Source of the DNA: Girardinichthys multiradiatus | Lineage: Eukaryota > Chordata > Actinopteri > Cyprinodontiformes > Goodeidae | DNA length: 64,000 nt | Reading direction: 5' to 3' | NCBI RefSeq assembly: GCF_021462225.1 | Contig: NC_061794.1 | Location: forward strand, 39,556,914-39,620,913 | Part shown: piece after piece, positions 1-11,799 of the stretch | Layout: each line of letters opens with the position of its first letter | Position numbering within the stretch: position 1 is the stretch's first letter | Notes under the pieces: model-generated | What the model saw: the letters and a program-made list of their open reading frames with translations, nothing else | Told to the model about the DNA's origin: nothing | The model's database searches: none | Translations under genes and position numbers: made by a program

Positions 1-152
1 GTTCCTGTGTTAGTTTTTCTTTTGAACCTAATGTTGCAAATAAATTATCTGTATTTCTCCTTTTTCGTTTGCATTATGGAGATGTTGACAACTCTTAGGA
101 GGTTGTGAAATGCAATACAACAGTGACCATAGTCACAGAAGCAGGCTTCCTG

Positions 153-3100
153 TCAGTGGTGGCTTGAAGCGCCGGGGTAGTTTGCAGACAGGAGTACGAT
201 GCAGTGCAAAAGAAGTGACACTTCTGACTCTGCAAAATGTAAAAACAGAGAAAGATACAGATGTATAATGTTAGGGAAGAGAAACACTTGCCTTAAATTT
301 AAAATAAAAGCTATGGAGAAACATGCACAGGAAATTTGCAGGGCCTGTGTAGGGGGCTGTATTCATTAAGGTCTTAAGTAGTCTAGGAAAGACCTTGTTG
401 TCTTTCATTGCATTTTTTCTTAGCTTCTGTTAAGAGCGTCACACCTACAGCAAGCTACCAACACTCCCAGGAAGGTGTTCATGTTGGCACATTATTTTTC
501 ATTGGTCAGCCCATTTTAACCAGATATGATCCACTTACAATAATGTACAAATATACCATCCAGTATAAAATGAGACATTTATTTAATCATCTGAAATGTG
601 ATAATAATTGGTGGTCATTGAACAACAGTTATTGGTGCTACTGAATCACCACGTTAATGTTTTAATAGCTACACTATTTCATTTATTTAAGTCTGAGGTA
701 GGATAAATGTGGCTGGTTTACATCTACAGATGAGTTTTGATATCTGCTTTAAATACATCAAATTTAGTTACAAAACTGTTCAGGAAAACACAAAATAAAA
801 TGTACTTTTCAGACACTTGTAAGTTAGAACGTCTCCAAATCCATCTCTTCAACTTTCCAAATGCCCCAGCAACCAACCTGATGTTGATGAGTTTCCCAGC
901 TTGCAACCATCAGACAAAGGTCTAATCTCCACTATTTCTAATTAAATAATGTGGAGCAATGACGGTTCTCTCAGAGAAACTTCTTTAATCCCTTTTCCAC
1001 AGAGCCCAATTCCTTGACTCCAGTTAGCCAGCTTCTAACTAGGTTTGAATCCATGCTGTGACAAATTTGGTCGCTATCAGGCTTCTCTAAGCTATATGTC
1101 CTATTGATGCTTTGCTAAAAAAGATGCTTAGTAAAATTCTGGAAGAAGGTTTTTCAGTCTCTAAGGACACTGAGCCCCTTAATCTTTTCTTGTCCTTGTT
1201 GACACAGTGGATGAAGAGGATAACATATTACTAATGTAAATCGTTGTGCAATGTGCTTTGGCTCTCTTGCCACATTAAACTGGAGGAGTGCGGCCCCGCC
1301 TACTCACACTCAGTGGCTTTTAGAAACTAAAGAATATTACATCAGACCAATAAAAAACACATTTTAATAAAGAAATATGGGCTTTTTGAAAAGTAGGTAT
1401 GCTGAAAGGTTCTTTTTTTTTAAATAATCTTAATCTGGCCAACAATCCTGATTATAACACATATTGTAATTTTTTGAATATGACTGTAAGTACATGTACC
1501 TTTCAATGCAGAGGACACCTGAAGCCACTGGGACAACCACTCACGAGACTGGTTGGTACCAAGACTGTCAGCATTGATCCCCCTTACATAACAAGCCTGC
1601 AGGGGGAAAGTCTTACGTCATCCTGTGAGACAGTTTTACCTCGGAAAAATAAAACACACATAGTGACAAACCTGTTTTAGTTCAGATTCACTTAGCTGGT
1701 GAGGGCCCAGTCGGCTGAGGGCTCGATCCAGCTGGAACAGCTCCAGGGCGTGGCTGTTCAGCCGTCGACCAATCAGGAAACCGGGGAGACGAGGGGTCAG
1801 GAAGAGGAGGGGACTGATGTATCTCTGATTACCCATAAACATAGATGAGCTCAAACACTTTAAGCAGAGTGAAAGTATATGTGAAAAATGGGCTGTACTG
1901 ACCATATGATTATTATTCAATGTATTTATAGCCAGCGGGGCTCCAGAGAACAGGCTTCTGACTGCGAGGATTTCAGACACTTTAGGGTTTCCTCCACTTT
2001 GCACCTGAATACATACAGAAATCAGTCCTGTTCAAGCTGAATAAAGGCACTGGCAGCCAAAGCTGCAACCTACAGCACACAAAGCAGACCCTGCCAGAAA
2101 TCATTTTCAATTTAACAAGTCCAAACTATTTTTAAAGCAAAATGGGACTTATGCAGTTATTGACCTGTTTAAACAAGGCTGTGGATCAGTTTAAAGCGTT
2201 TTAATGAAAAAGCAACAAAAAGCTACATCCTAAACAAATCTTGCTGAAATTCTTGCTTTAAATGTTAACTATTTTCCTGGAAACATCAAATATACAGCAT
2301 ATTCAAACTAAAATATGTTTCACAGCACCAGCTGCATTTATTAATTGAGTACATTTATTCAGTGGGGGGAAAAATCCCATGTTAAGAAATAATTGTTTTT
2401 AAAAAACCCACAGGGGGCATGATTATTAATTTCCCTCGCGATACTTTTAAAATAAATATAACTGAATCAATTTCTACAATACATAGCCTAATTTTTTAAG
2501 TCAGTTAAAGTCTATACGGTTTTCTAATTAGTAATCAATGACCCCTTGAGTATAAAATAACATGACGGGGCCAATTTCTTTCAGCCACTGGTCATTACGC
2601 TGGAGGAGGACCCATATTTATCTCCATCTCTAGGATGATAAGGTAGGGAAACAAATCCCCAGCGCTCACTGTCGGAGAACTGCAGGTTGCCAAGTCTCCA
2701 TATCAACTCTTATACATCATCTACACTATACTGGCAAAGGTATTGGGTCCCAGCCCCAAATTAATTAATTCTGGTGTTACAATCACTTCCATGGCTGCAG
2801 GTGTACAAAGTTTGGCGTGGAGAAACTTGACTGGCCTCCACAGAGTTCTGACCTCAACCTTCTTGAACACCTTTGGGATGAATCAGAGCGGAGGCTGCAA
2901 TTTTCGTTTCCTCATCTCACTATAAACACACTCCTAAACCTTGACGAAGATGTTTACAGAATAGTTAAAGTTGCTATTGCTGCTAACGGTGGACAAATTG
3001 GGCCTTATAGATTAAGAATACGATGTCATCAAAGTTCACTTACATGTAAAAGTAGACCGACAAATACTTTTGTCAATATAGTGTACATGCCAACTTGTTG

Positions 3101-6100
3101 TTTGTGAGCAATCCCAGAAAAAAAAGTATTTTTCTATCCTACCATTGCCAATGCAAGCGTGTAAAGTTTGCTAAACTCTACTGAGATTTTAACTGGAAAT
3201 GTGTGCTTTGGTCACATGAGATTTCAGCAGGATAATGATCCAAACATTTATGGCTAAATCAACACAGAAACAGTTCACTGAACACAAACTCAACCTACTT
3301 CCAGGGCCACCCAAGTCCCCACACCACAATGCTTCAAAAAACCTGTAGGATGAGCCGAAGAGAAGAGATCCTAGAGGGGACTCAGGAGGACCTAGGCAGT
3401 TTGGGCAATAAAGAATGGTCAAAGATCCCTCCCTCAGTATAACCTGTAAAATGTTACAGAAATCTAAGTCCTGCCCTGTAATTTTCTTAAAACCAAATTG
3501 AGATATATATCCATTGAATAAATGTACTCAAATTAGTAGATTTTTTGCCTTAAATGTTAAGTGTGAGGTTATGCTACATCATTAAAATGTTAATTATTTT
3601 TAAGACTTTTTTTCACATTTTTAACAATAAATGTGGCCAACATCATATGTTTTGGGCTTAAATGCATTTCAAAAAGAGTTGCAGTCAAGCATTTCTTGGA
3701 TTTCTGACATTTTCTTACCTTAGCGCAAAGGTTCTTCAGAAGACTTTGCAGGTGGCCATTTTTGACCTGGTGGCTCGTATACTCGAGCTCTTTGAGCACT
3801 GGTTGGTGTTGCTGAGCCCTGTGGGAATGGTACAATCTGCGAAACTCCAACTGCTGCCGATGGGTCCAGAAATGAGGAATCAGGAGCTGACGAGGGAAAA
3901 AGTACCTGAATGTGAACGGGACAGTCACACAGAGAAGAAAGACCTTGAAATAGGCGTTCGCAACTACAGAGGTATAATTATGCATAAACATTCATCATTT
4001 TAAATTTTATTGTTGAATATAATTTCACAAAAGTTGGTCAACTAAATGCAAAAAAGAAGAAATGAAAGAAACTTACATCAGGACAAAAACGATGTAGTTT
4101 GCAAAGGGAGGAATGCATATAATCACAAGTGGGATGGCCTTAATTAAGTCTTTGCGAAACTGTGAAGCATAGATTACGTTAGTATGTAATGAAACCGGCA
4201 CTGATATAAATCATTTGTAAGCAAATTGAGTTCTTCCTCTGGTGATTCACTTTTAACACATCTATTTAAAAGATCCTGCAACACTAAAATATGTCATGGT
4301 GACATTAGTCTTGGTTAGGCCGAATAAATTTAGGGAGGTACTCCAGGGTTTTAAAACAGTGACGATCTTAAAACTGCTACGATTTTCTTGTCATACCATT
4401 CCTAATGTCATTCCAAACGTCCACGTGGAAAACATGGACATTCATGGCTGGGAAACTGAAAGACCACCACCCATTATGAGGGGAAGAAATATAAAACTTT
4501 AACTGGCAAGCTATGAGTGGCTTGTTTGTTAAGCAGCTGGCTATATGAACAGCTGACTAATTGACTGGCTAATATCAGTGTGTTATACTTGTGTTACTCC
4601 ATCATCAGCTGGACAGAAAAATACAGACACTCTAAAACCAGGATATTTTCACTTAAGGTTTTCAAATCATGAGAATCTCATACCAGCCCATGCCTGGTCT
4701 TGATAGGACATCCAACTCTATTTTTCTGTTATTCTGTTTATATAAAAAATTAATTATTCATCTGTTTCTTTTTTCCATAATTACTTTTCCATCCATCTTG
4801 TTAATGGAAGCAGTAGTTTTAGCATTTTAAGTCTGGCAACAAAGCATGTCCGCCTTCATAACTCAAACAGAAATACACATATTAGCTCAAGTGCTGTAAG
4901 AAACTGGTCAGTGTTGTTCCCTCTACAGTTGTTCGTAATCTGGTTGTTGTTCAAGTGCATTGTCCTAGATTAAAAAGATCTGCAAGAAGCTGGTGGGATT
5001 CTTCCATGAGGAGGACCGATGAGATGTGACTGGGGGTTCCTCTTTGAGCTTGGCAGGTCATGTATTTCCAGTAATAAATCGCTTGTTTCATTGTGAAACT
5101 CGGCACTGGACTAATCTGACCTGCACTTTGTGTCACTGGCATGTTGCATGTCCATGTTGTTGGATTGCTATCTGAATCTATTTCTAGCCATCATACAGTA
5201 CTTAGTGTTTCTAACGAACGGGTCAAACTGCAAGTGAATTGCCCTCTAGAATTAATACATATTTCAGAATCTGAATTTTATAATACTTTTTTATAATAAT
5301 ACCAGGCACGACCGACATCACAATTTCAATCTATTTTTTTGGAGGAAATAAATCCTGTTACCACATAAAAACATTCCAAAACAGATCATTCGAGCAAAAA
5401 TCTCACTTGTATTTTAGGACCCCCATAAGTTCCCCATCAATTAAGCTGAAAAGCTTTCACTTCTATCTTCTGTCAGATATGTATGCCTTTTAAAATCTGT
5501 TGAGGCTCTTTCAAAAGAGACACTCACCTGTCTGAGTTTTTCCATCTCCCTGTAGTTTAAATCCTGGAACTTTACTCTATCAACCAGCATTTTGGTTTTT
5601 ATCCTCCTCACATCTCTGGCATCTTGGAACAACATCTTGAACCCTTGATCAAGTCAGTGACATAGTCATAAATACAGGGGTACAATGAGATCAACACAAA
5701 TGCTACATTGGGTATTATTTGTAATAAAATACACTCTGGTTACTCTGAAGGTGAGTTAATCTTCATTAACGTCAACATACATATAGATTTTGGCTGAGAA
5801 ACAATTGTGGGTTTACTTTTGTTTTGGAGTTATATTTCCCATGTAACTAGATAATAAAAATACCCAATCCTGCACTACATTATTTCTAGCCCAAATGTAT
5901 TAAAGGTGGAATCACCAAGGATAGTTGTACTGAGGTATGAAGCCATCTATTTTCTATACTCACTCAATCTTGTGCTGGTGGTTTCAGCCACTAGCCGTAA
6001 AATGACGTACCAAATCGTTTTCACGTGAAAATTGGGAAAAATTTCACAAATTCCCCAATGGAATTAAGTCTGGACTTTGACTGGGTCATTTTCATACATA

Positions 6101-7425
6101 AATATGCTTTGATCTAAACCAGCAGTTCTCAGTCCTGGGCCCCATTCTCCCTCATACTGTAAATGTGTCTCTGCTCCAACATACCTGATCTAAATGACTG
6201 TATTCCCTCATCAGCAATAACATCATAGTGCCATTTAATTTAGGCAGGTGTGTGGCAGCTGGGAAATGCCTACAACATGCAGGGCAGTGGGTCCAAAGGA
6301 GCAGGATTCAGAACCACTGATCTAAGCCATTCCATTGTAGCTCTGGTTGTATGTTTTGGGTTATCATCCTGCTGGTAGGTCAACCTCTGCACCAGCATCA
6401 AGTCTTTTGCAAACTCTAACATATTTCCTTCCTGGATTGGTCTCTATTTAGCATCATCCATCTTCCTATTAACTCTGGCCTATTATCACCGACCTGTCTG
6501 ATGTGTTCCTGTCTTCATGATACTGTTTGTTTAAATGAACAATAAGTATTCATCCAGCAGATAAACTCCTGTGGACTCTATTCACTAATTAGGTGATTTG
6601 TAAATGAAACTGGTGGCACTGGGTTGCATTTTTTCTTGCAATACATTTACCTTTTACCTATGTTTTTTGTTAAGAAAGCTGGACCAGTATACTATGTGCC
6701 ACAGTATTTTGGTTTGTATGAAAAACAGATACACAAGGCTAGGAACCATCAGGACAACATCTAAACACTGACCTGCAGTAAACACAGAATAAACCCATCA
6801 CTAGTGCAGCAAAGATGTCTGATGCAACTACACTTTGATCTTACCCTCCATAAAGGTGTGGTAAAGCAGGAAAAATCGAGGAAATCGCCTTTTCAGGAAG
6901 CCTTCATATTTGGCATTTGCCCACTGGAGTCTGGAGGAAACATATCGTCCAATACTTCGTCTAACTTTCGAAGAAGTGTAATGTCTGCACAAAGGCAACC
7001 TGTGGCGTAAAAAACATAAAATCTGATATTAAATACGTAATGTCCTACCTTACCACTGGGAAGAGTTAAAAGCACATGAGTGATGCATAATATGATGCGG
7101 AACATGTAGCAGCGACACTTTAGAGGTGCAAAAACATCCCTGATAATTAATTTATATCATCAGCAGTTAAGCAGTTATCCTAATCGAGATTTAAATGTTC
7201 TTAACGCTTGATTATTTAGCAGGTGTTTAGCTAGCTTGGTAAACCGTAATGGACTAAATGCGTCTAAAACGAGGTGACAAAAGGGAAGGTTTACATTTTA
7301 GAGACAGACCTGGACTGGCAGGATAATTCTTGAAGATAAAAGCCATTTGTTATCCTGTTTGTGTTCAGACCACTCAGTCGGATCAAAGACAACCGGCTGC
7401 GTAGCCTTGAACAGGAAAGCGCCAT
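153..7425 (-). CDS. letmd1: LETM1 domain-containing protein 1, complete, 8 coding exons
   Basis: Coding exons in transcript order are 7425-7310, 6999-6845, 5643-5528, 4159-4077, 3905-3719, 2004-1672, 1596-1500 and 229-153. All junctions are GT-AG and the phases agree, giving 387 codons plus TGA (human protein about 360). The start MALSCSRLRSRLSL opens an Arg/Ser/Leu-rich stretch without acidic residues, as in a mitochondrial presequence. Residues 130-157 (FRKDLIKAIPLVII, then IPPFANY) form the family membrane segment, followed by FPRQLL and HFWT. The LETM1-like region continues through KVSEILAVRSLF, QLDRALSRLG, ACYVRG and SEVSLLLH. Family knowledge: LETMD1 is a mitochondrial membrane protein needed for mitochondrial structure and respiration. 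Oddity: residues 254-268 (bases 1902-1858) have no counterpart in the human protein and may be a 45-base intron. Intron 5 (2005-3718) holds Tc1 sequence and intron 2 a Tc1 relic with a MITE. No poly(A) signal is seen before base 1. Confidence 0.93.
1858..1902 (-). other. letmd1: 45-base in-frame segment in letmd1 exon 6, possible mini-intron
   Basis: On the coding strand this stretch begins GTCAGT after a complete ATG codon and ends TTAAAG before a complete TGT codon. It is 15 codons without a stop. The flanking peptides NTLNNNHM and CLSSSMF align almost directly to the continuous human stretch NQLQALHVKALSRAML, so the insert has no homologous counterpart there. It is either a retained in-frame extension or a very short phase-0 intron. 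The neighbouring intron 6 (1597-1671) is only 75 bases, so short introns do occur in this gene. Confidence 0.45.
2724..3083 (+). mobile_element. Internally deleted Tc1-like element, 360 bp
   Basis: The ends are inverted repeats, CACTATACTGGCAAAGGTAT on the left and ATACTTTTGTCAATATAGTG on the right, flanked by TA (2722-2723 and 3084-3085). The interior keeps only the last part of a transposase in the plus orientation: LDWPPQSSDLNLLEHLWDE, matching the family motif around the third catalytic residue (SPDLNPIE.LW). Everything before that is deleted, so the element is non-autonomous. It lies in letmd1 intron 5. Confidence 0.85.
3185..3480 (+). mobile_element. Decayed Tc1-like transposase fragment
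   Basis: The translated plus strand shows QQDNDPN followed by a degenerate AKSTQKWF-like stretch. This is the second-aspartate region of Tc1 transposases, with stops and frameshifts. Further right, a piece near 3410-3440 resembles the C-terminal region of another Tc1 copy. No ends are recognisable. It lies within letmd1 intron 5. Confidence 0.5.
6045..6560 (-). mobile_element. Tc1-like relic (older family), interrupted by a hAT MITE
   Basis: Antisense Tc1 transposase sequence is recognisable from about 6060 to 6120 and again from 6328 to 6560. It includes the region around the SPDLNP.E motif (near 6060), the stretch GGxxxTFQQDN (near 6360-6400) and the 5' part near 6500-6560. It is heavily decayed and internally deleted. 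It lies in letmd1 intron 2 and belongs to the same older family as the relics at 22.8, 27, 29.9, 34-35.6, 45-48 and 59.5 kb. Confidence 0.7.
6121..6319. mobile_element. hAT-type MITE with 8-bp target duplication
   Basis: A 199-bp element with imperfect terminal inverted repeats: CAGCAGTTCTCAGTCCTGG on the left, and on the right a sequence ending CAGAACCACTG. Internal inverted similarity includes TGTCTCTGCTCCAACA and GCAGGGCAGTGGGTCC. It is flanked by an 8-base duplication, ATCTAAAC (6113-6120) and ATCTAAGC (6320-6327), with one mismatch. Eight bases is the hAT-superfamily length. It carries no coding capacity and splits the Tc1 relic in letmd1 intron 2. Confidence 0.82.
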
Positions 7426-7560
7426 GTTTGACAGGCAGAACCGTTACCGTAATGACGCCGGTAAACGGGAAAGGCTGAGCGCTGATCCTTTACCGTAAAT
7501 ACACTAAAAGCTAAAGGCTCTTTGTTTGACGTTTTCAGAGGAACAGGGCCATTTCAACAC
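7426..7560 (-). promoter_or_regulatory. letmd1: Probable letmd1 promoter and 5' UTR
   Basis: The stretch just upstream of the letmd1 ATG contains several CpGs, a TGACGCCGG motif near 7453 and no clear TATA box, as expected for a housekeeping mitochondrial gene. The transcription start cannot be placed from sequence alone. The next several hundred bases (to about 8.2 kb) are AT-rich and show no recognisable gene. Confidence 0.35.
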
Positions 7561-8250
7561 TAACTGTTTATTTTTGTTAGCTCATATTTATATCTATTTA
7601 AAATAAAAAAACGTTTGCTGTAATTTAAATGTCTTTTCTTCGATGATTCACTGTGGTCAAGATGTGCCGTTTTTTGTCTCGTTGGCTCTGGGTCTCTTGT
7701 CAGTAGTGGTAATAGTCTACCTTCTTGTCAATTTTTTTTTTATATATATAATTTGGTTGACTTTGTAATTAAATTTCTTTCACGTTTGTAAAAAATTTTT
7801 ATTTTTTCGTTAAACCTTCAATATTCTTCTTATCATTATGGAACTGTGGGTGGATATAGGCCTCTCTAATTCTTTTCATCAGGTATGTTTAGGCTCCCTG
7901 TAGCCTTTTTGGATTGTTTATATGATTGCACTGTTGTTGCCTAAGAAAATGTGTCAAATTCAAATGGAAAGTCAGAATTCGTGTTCCAGGTCATATGTCA
8001 AAACAAATGAACTTCTTTAGTTTTAAACGACAGCTTGCATCTAAAAATGTTGCACTACTGTCATCTCTTGGATTTTATTTGAACCTACTTTTCTTTTCTT
8101 AGATTTTCTTAATGAATCCAGTATTTCTTAAAAAAAAAAAAAAACGAAAAATCCTTCCTTTCCTACTTCATTCCTTAACTGAGCAACCACATTTTCAAGT
8201 TTCAGTTCCCCAATACTGCTCAGTTCCACCCTTAATATTCTTCTTTGATT

Positions 8251-8840
8251 CTAATACCGACTGCATTTAATAAAAACATGTTCTACCATTTCTGTGGTAT
8301 AACACCAGTTACTTAAACCGGCAAGATGAATCTCCATCTTAAAAACAGTGCCATTTAGGAGAAAATGTTCAGATCTTATTCTATTTATAACCATCTCTTC
8401 CCTCCTATTTATTCCTCGATTTCTTGTAACCTCAACTGTATTTTGTATTCTATATAAATATTTCCCCTTCATCTCATTAACCCACCTCATTTTCCATAAT
8501 TTCCTACTTTCTTTCCAAAGTATATTTTTGCCTTCAGATTTAGATAACGGTATCTGTAGATCAACTACTTTTTTAACAGTTTTCTTAGCCAACCTCCCTG
8601 CTCTTTCATTACCCAAAATACCTACATGAGCAGGAGTCCACATTATTACTATATATTTTTTTTGTTCACACAATCTATGAACAAAAAGAATTTCATACAG
8701 AATGATCTGATGATTATTTGTACTTCATTTTTCAATACTTAACAATGCTGACAATGAATCACTACAAATTATTGGTTTCTTTATTCTACTATCCTCCACC
8801 CAATCTAGAGCCAACAGTATAGCACATAATTATATAAACA
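8251..8840 (-). mobile_element. LINE fragment: RNase H domain and C-terminus
   Basis: On the minus strand the translation reads AILLALDWVED, ICSDSLSALLSIE, then after one in-frame stop VIMWTPAHVGILGNERAG. These are RNase H signatures: the DS motif and the WTPAHVG.xGNExAD-type motif. A C-terminal tail with a Cys/His pattern (NWCYTTEMVEHVFIKC) follows. RNase H after the reverse transcriptase occurs in some non-LTR retrotransposon clades such as the I group; the clade here is not certain. No reverse transcriptase core remains nearby. The fragment is a dead 5'-truncated copy. Confidence 0.75.
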
Positions 8841-9139
8841 AATAAACTGGAACACCTCCGGAATTATGAATTCTGGCCTGGCAAACTGGATTTCCCTGCG
8901 CAACCACGTTCTTAAAATCCAACATGGCTGCCGCTCACCAGAAGTTTAATGAAAGGTACAGAAAAAAAACTACTAACACTTCTTATAATTTTTTTTTTTT
9001 TTTTTCGATGAATCAATTACATACATATTAATTTGTTTGCTTTTTATGTTTTAAGACAATACAGGGACATGCTGAATGCGTGAATTTGAACTTAAAGGCC
9101 AAATGTCCTGTAGTCAGGTAGTTGCATGCGCCATGCTGG

Positions 9140-9260
9140 TGATCACGTGACTAAACAGCGACTATAAAGCCGGAGGTTGCCGCCGCTTTTAACTCAAAAT
9201 CGTCGCTTCGCCTGAGAGAAAGGAAGAGATCCCGCCTGGTCAAAGTCTGAGGCTGAGGCA
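9140..9260 (+). promoter_or_regulatory. gtsf1: gtsf1 core promoter: E-box and TATA
   Basis: A perfect E-box CACGTG lies at 9144-9149 and a TATAAA box at 9163-9168, followed by a short GC-richer stretch (9185-9260) likely to be the non-coding first exon. A splice acceptor, TTTTCTCCCAG at 9807-9817, precedes the coding exon, so the gene has a 5' UTR intron. E-boxes are common in promoters of germline-restricted genes; the assignment here is inferred from position. Confidence 0.6.
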
Positions 9261-9846
9261 AGATAACTTGATATCAACAAGATACAAATATTAAGTTCTG
9301 GTTTTACACTTGATTTAACTCCGTTTAATCGTAAAATGGGAATAAAGAACCAGGTAGCATCGTTGGCGTTAGCTAGTTTGGCTGTCGGCCAACGTTTCCT
9401 GGTTTTTGTCAGGAGTGTCGCTGAAAGTTTGTGCGTTAGAGACGAAGTTGTGGTTTAAGCTAGAGTGAATTAAATGAAACGGTTCTTTTGGTACTGGAGG
9501 CCTTGTGTGGGCTTCTTGAAACTTTTTTTTTATTGAAGTCGGGTTAATAAAACTCTTGTGTTTAAAGAAGGTGCTGTTTGTGGCCTCAACACATGCTGGA
9601 TGCCAATTTATCAGTTAACATGACTTATCTCGAAAGCGCCAGAACCTTATCACATGAAGGGAACTTTTTTATTTATTTATTTTTTTTTTCATTATAGTTT
9701 ACTTTAATCAAATTTGCTACTAGATTCCCTCTACAGCTTTATTAAGGCTGCTATGGCTTTGCATATAATATCTACACAGGCTCTTTAACTTTAATGCTAA
9801 TTTTCATTTTCTCCCAGGTTGAGCAATTGATAAAACTGCACTCCAG

Positions 9847-10824
9847 ATGGCTGCTCAAAGAGCCTTTGAAGAGGAGGTAGAAGTGAAGACATTTGGTAAA
9901 AACAAACATTTATAGCCATTTGTAATCTGCAGCATCTGTCAGTTTTTCATCTTTATTGATTGTACATTTCATTTGTTTAGATAACAGGGCAAACTGGGAC
10001 CCTGAAAAACTACTGCAGTGTCCTTTTGATAAAAGCCATAAGATCCGATCATCCCGATTCCCATACCATTTAATTAAATGCAGGAAGGTGGGTTAAAACA
10101 TCAAATACTGTGGTCATGTTTTGTGGGTTCAAAACGTTTCTGCTGGAAATCAAATAAGTAAATTGTAGACTTGCCTGAATAAATTTGAATTGTTACTTGG
10201 ATTTAAGTTCAGTGAATGGTCTCTGTCCTGCTGCATCTGATCTCATCTCTCACCAAAGAATCATGAGAAACTGGCTCGTCAACTTGAAACTTGTCCTTTC
10301 AATGCTCGCCACCTGGTACTAAAGAATGAGCTCCCACACCACATTAAAACATGTGAGGACAGAACCTCAACAGATGGTGAGGTCACTTAATTTTCTGTCC
10401 TTGAACCAGAGCTGGGGTGCCAATTGTTTGAGCTTGTTTTTGTTTTTTCAAACAGATGGAAGCACCCAGGAACCCCGTGCCTGGCAAGTGCCAATCAACA
10501 CATGGGTCAACCCAAATACGACCGAGGACTGGGACAAAGGTTAGATTATGTGCAAATTGTTTTAATGGATCACATTACTAGGTGAAGGTAATTTTGTATT
10601 TTGTTTTGCAGAGGTGGAGGAATGTCAAACGCCCTTTGTGTGGGGTGTAAGCTCACAATTGAACCAACCGTAAGTGATGGCCTTCACCTCAGGACTTTCT
10701 GTATATCTTCTCATATTGAGTCTTTTATTTATTATTTTTCTTCCCTTCCTACAGATCAGCCTCCAGGCTCAGTAACATTGGCCCAAAATTCAGGGCACCA
10801 AGTTCTCTCCCATGGTCCAGTTGA
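9847..10824 (+). CDS. gtsf1: Gametocyte-specific factor 1 (CHHC zinc-finger piRNA cofactor), complete
   Basis: Six coding exons, 9847-9895, 9981-10087, 10259-10376, 10456-10539, 10612-10669 and 10755-10824, join with correct GT-AG sites and phases into 161 codons plus TGA (human protein 167). Two U11-48K-type CHHC fingers are complete: C30-x5-H36-x9-H46-x3-C50 and C64-x5-H70-x9-H80-x3-C84, on separate exons. The C-terminal half is acidic with spaced tryptophans (W101, W108, W117), the arrangement known to contact Piwi proteins, then a conserved FVWG and a basic end, APSSLPW. Family knowledge: GTSF1 proteins act with Piwi-clade Argonautes in germ cells, stimulating target cleavage and transposon silencing. 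The start is the first ATG after a UTR splice acceptor. A degenerate second copy lies at 14.3-15.2 kb. Fish can have several gtsf1-like genes, so the exact paralogue is not proven. Confidence 0.93.
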
Positions 10825-10958
10825 GGCTTTTAGCTGTTCTTGCTGTTTAGTGTGAATTTTATATTTTTCATGTTCTTAGCATTTGGTTTTTTGGCACACT
10901 CAGTGTCTTGAGGGGAAAAACTTTTTAGTGTGTGATGTGAGCTGTTGTAGGCTTTTGT

Positions 10959-10964
10959 AATAAA
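10959..10964 (+). other. gtsf1: gtsf1 polyadenylation signal
   Basis: A canonical AATAAA lies 135 bases after the gtsf1 stop codon in a T-rich 3' UTR. The degenerate gtsf1 copy has the changed sequence TATAAAG at the matching place (about 15191). Confidence 0.75.
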
Positions 10965-11404
10965 GTTGAGGTTTTGTTAATTGTGGGTTATTTTTTTTCT
11001 TCTAAATCCTCACTTTAGTCTCGATTTTTCACTGAAGCATATTGATTAAAGGGTGGAACAAAGTTGACCATTTGAAATAACTTGACACCCTGACATAAAA
11101 GAACCCAACTTTAATAGAGTATGCATATAGTGACATTGGAAAGGAGAACTTTTACCAGGAAGAAACCTCCAGCAGAACCAGGCTCGATGTGAGCGGCCAT
11201 CTACCACAACCGACTTGGTTTGGGAGAACAGCGCAGAGGCACAAAGAACACAGCACTGCTCCGGGAGTACGTTCTATGGGAAAGAGAAGTAAAATGTTAA
11301 TGGCTGTAAATCCTTCAGTGAGAATTCAGAATTTTGACAATTTTAAAGTAAGACCTAGAGAATACTCAAGTTTCTCTTTTGTGTTTAGGGTTGCCAGTGA
11401 AGTA

Positions 11405-11760
11405 GTGTTGCCATTACTGATTAGAGGTGTCCGCACTTTTGGAAGTGAGCCGGTTTCAGGTCTTACCATAAATTGAAATCTGCATCTCCATAAAGCGTGT
11501 AAGCATGTGTTGCTCTAGATGTTCCTGGTGGATGGCTGCAGGGACCTTGGACTTAATAAAATCCAGTGTACAAACACCAGCAGATGGCATGGCTCCCCAC
11601 ATCACTGAGAGCTTCACACTGGACCTATAGCAGCTTGGCTTCTTTGCCTCTCCAGACTTCAACACCTTGATTTCTAAATAATCAAAATTTGCTTTAATCT
11701 GAAAACTTGCCAATAGAAAACAGATGGGTGGGTCTCCTTTGCTTTACATCCTATACATGG
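11405..11760 (-). mobile_element. Tc1-like transposase relic downstream of gtsf1
   Basis: The minus-strand translation contains KVLKSGEAKKPSCYRSS, LSVMWGAMPSAGV, LDFIKSKV and HQEHLEQHML. This is the central catalytic domain of a Tc1 family related to, but distinct from, copies A-C. It is truncated at both ends and has no recognisable termini. It sits inside the duplicated gtsf1 segment, with a homologous relic at 15.5-16.1 kb. Confidence 0.8.
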
Positions 11761-11799
11761 ACTGCCATAGCCAGCATCTGCAATAATATTCCATGAAGT

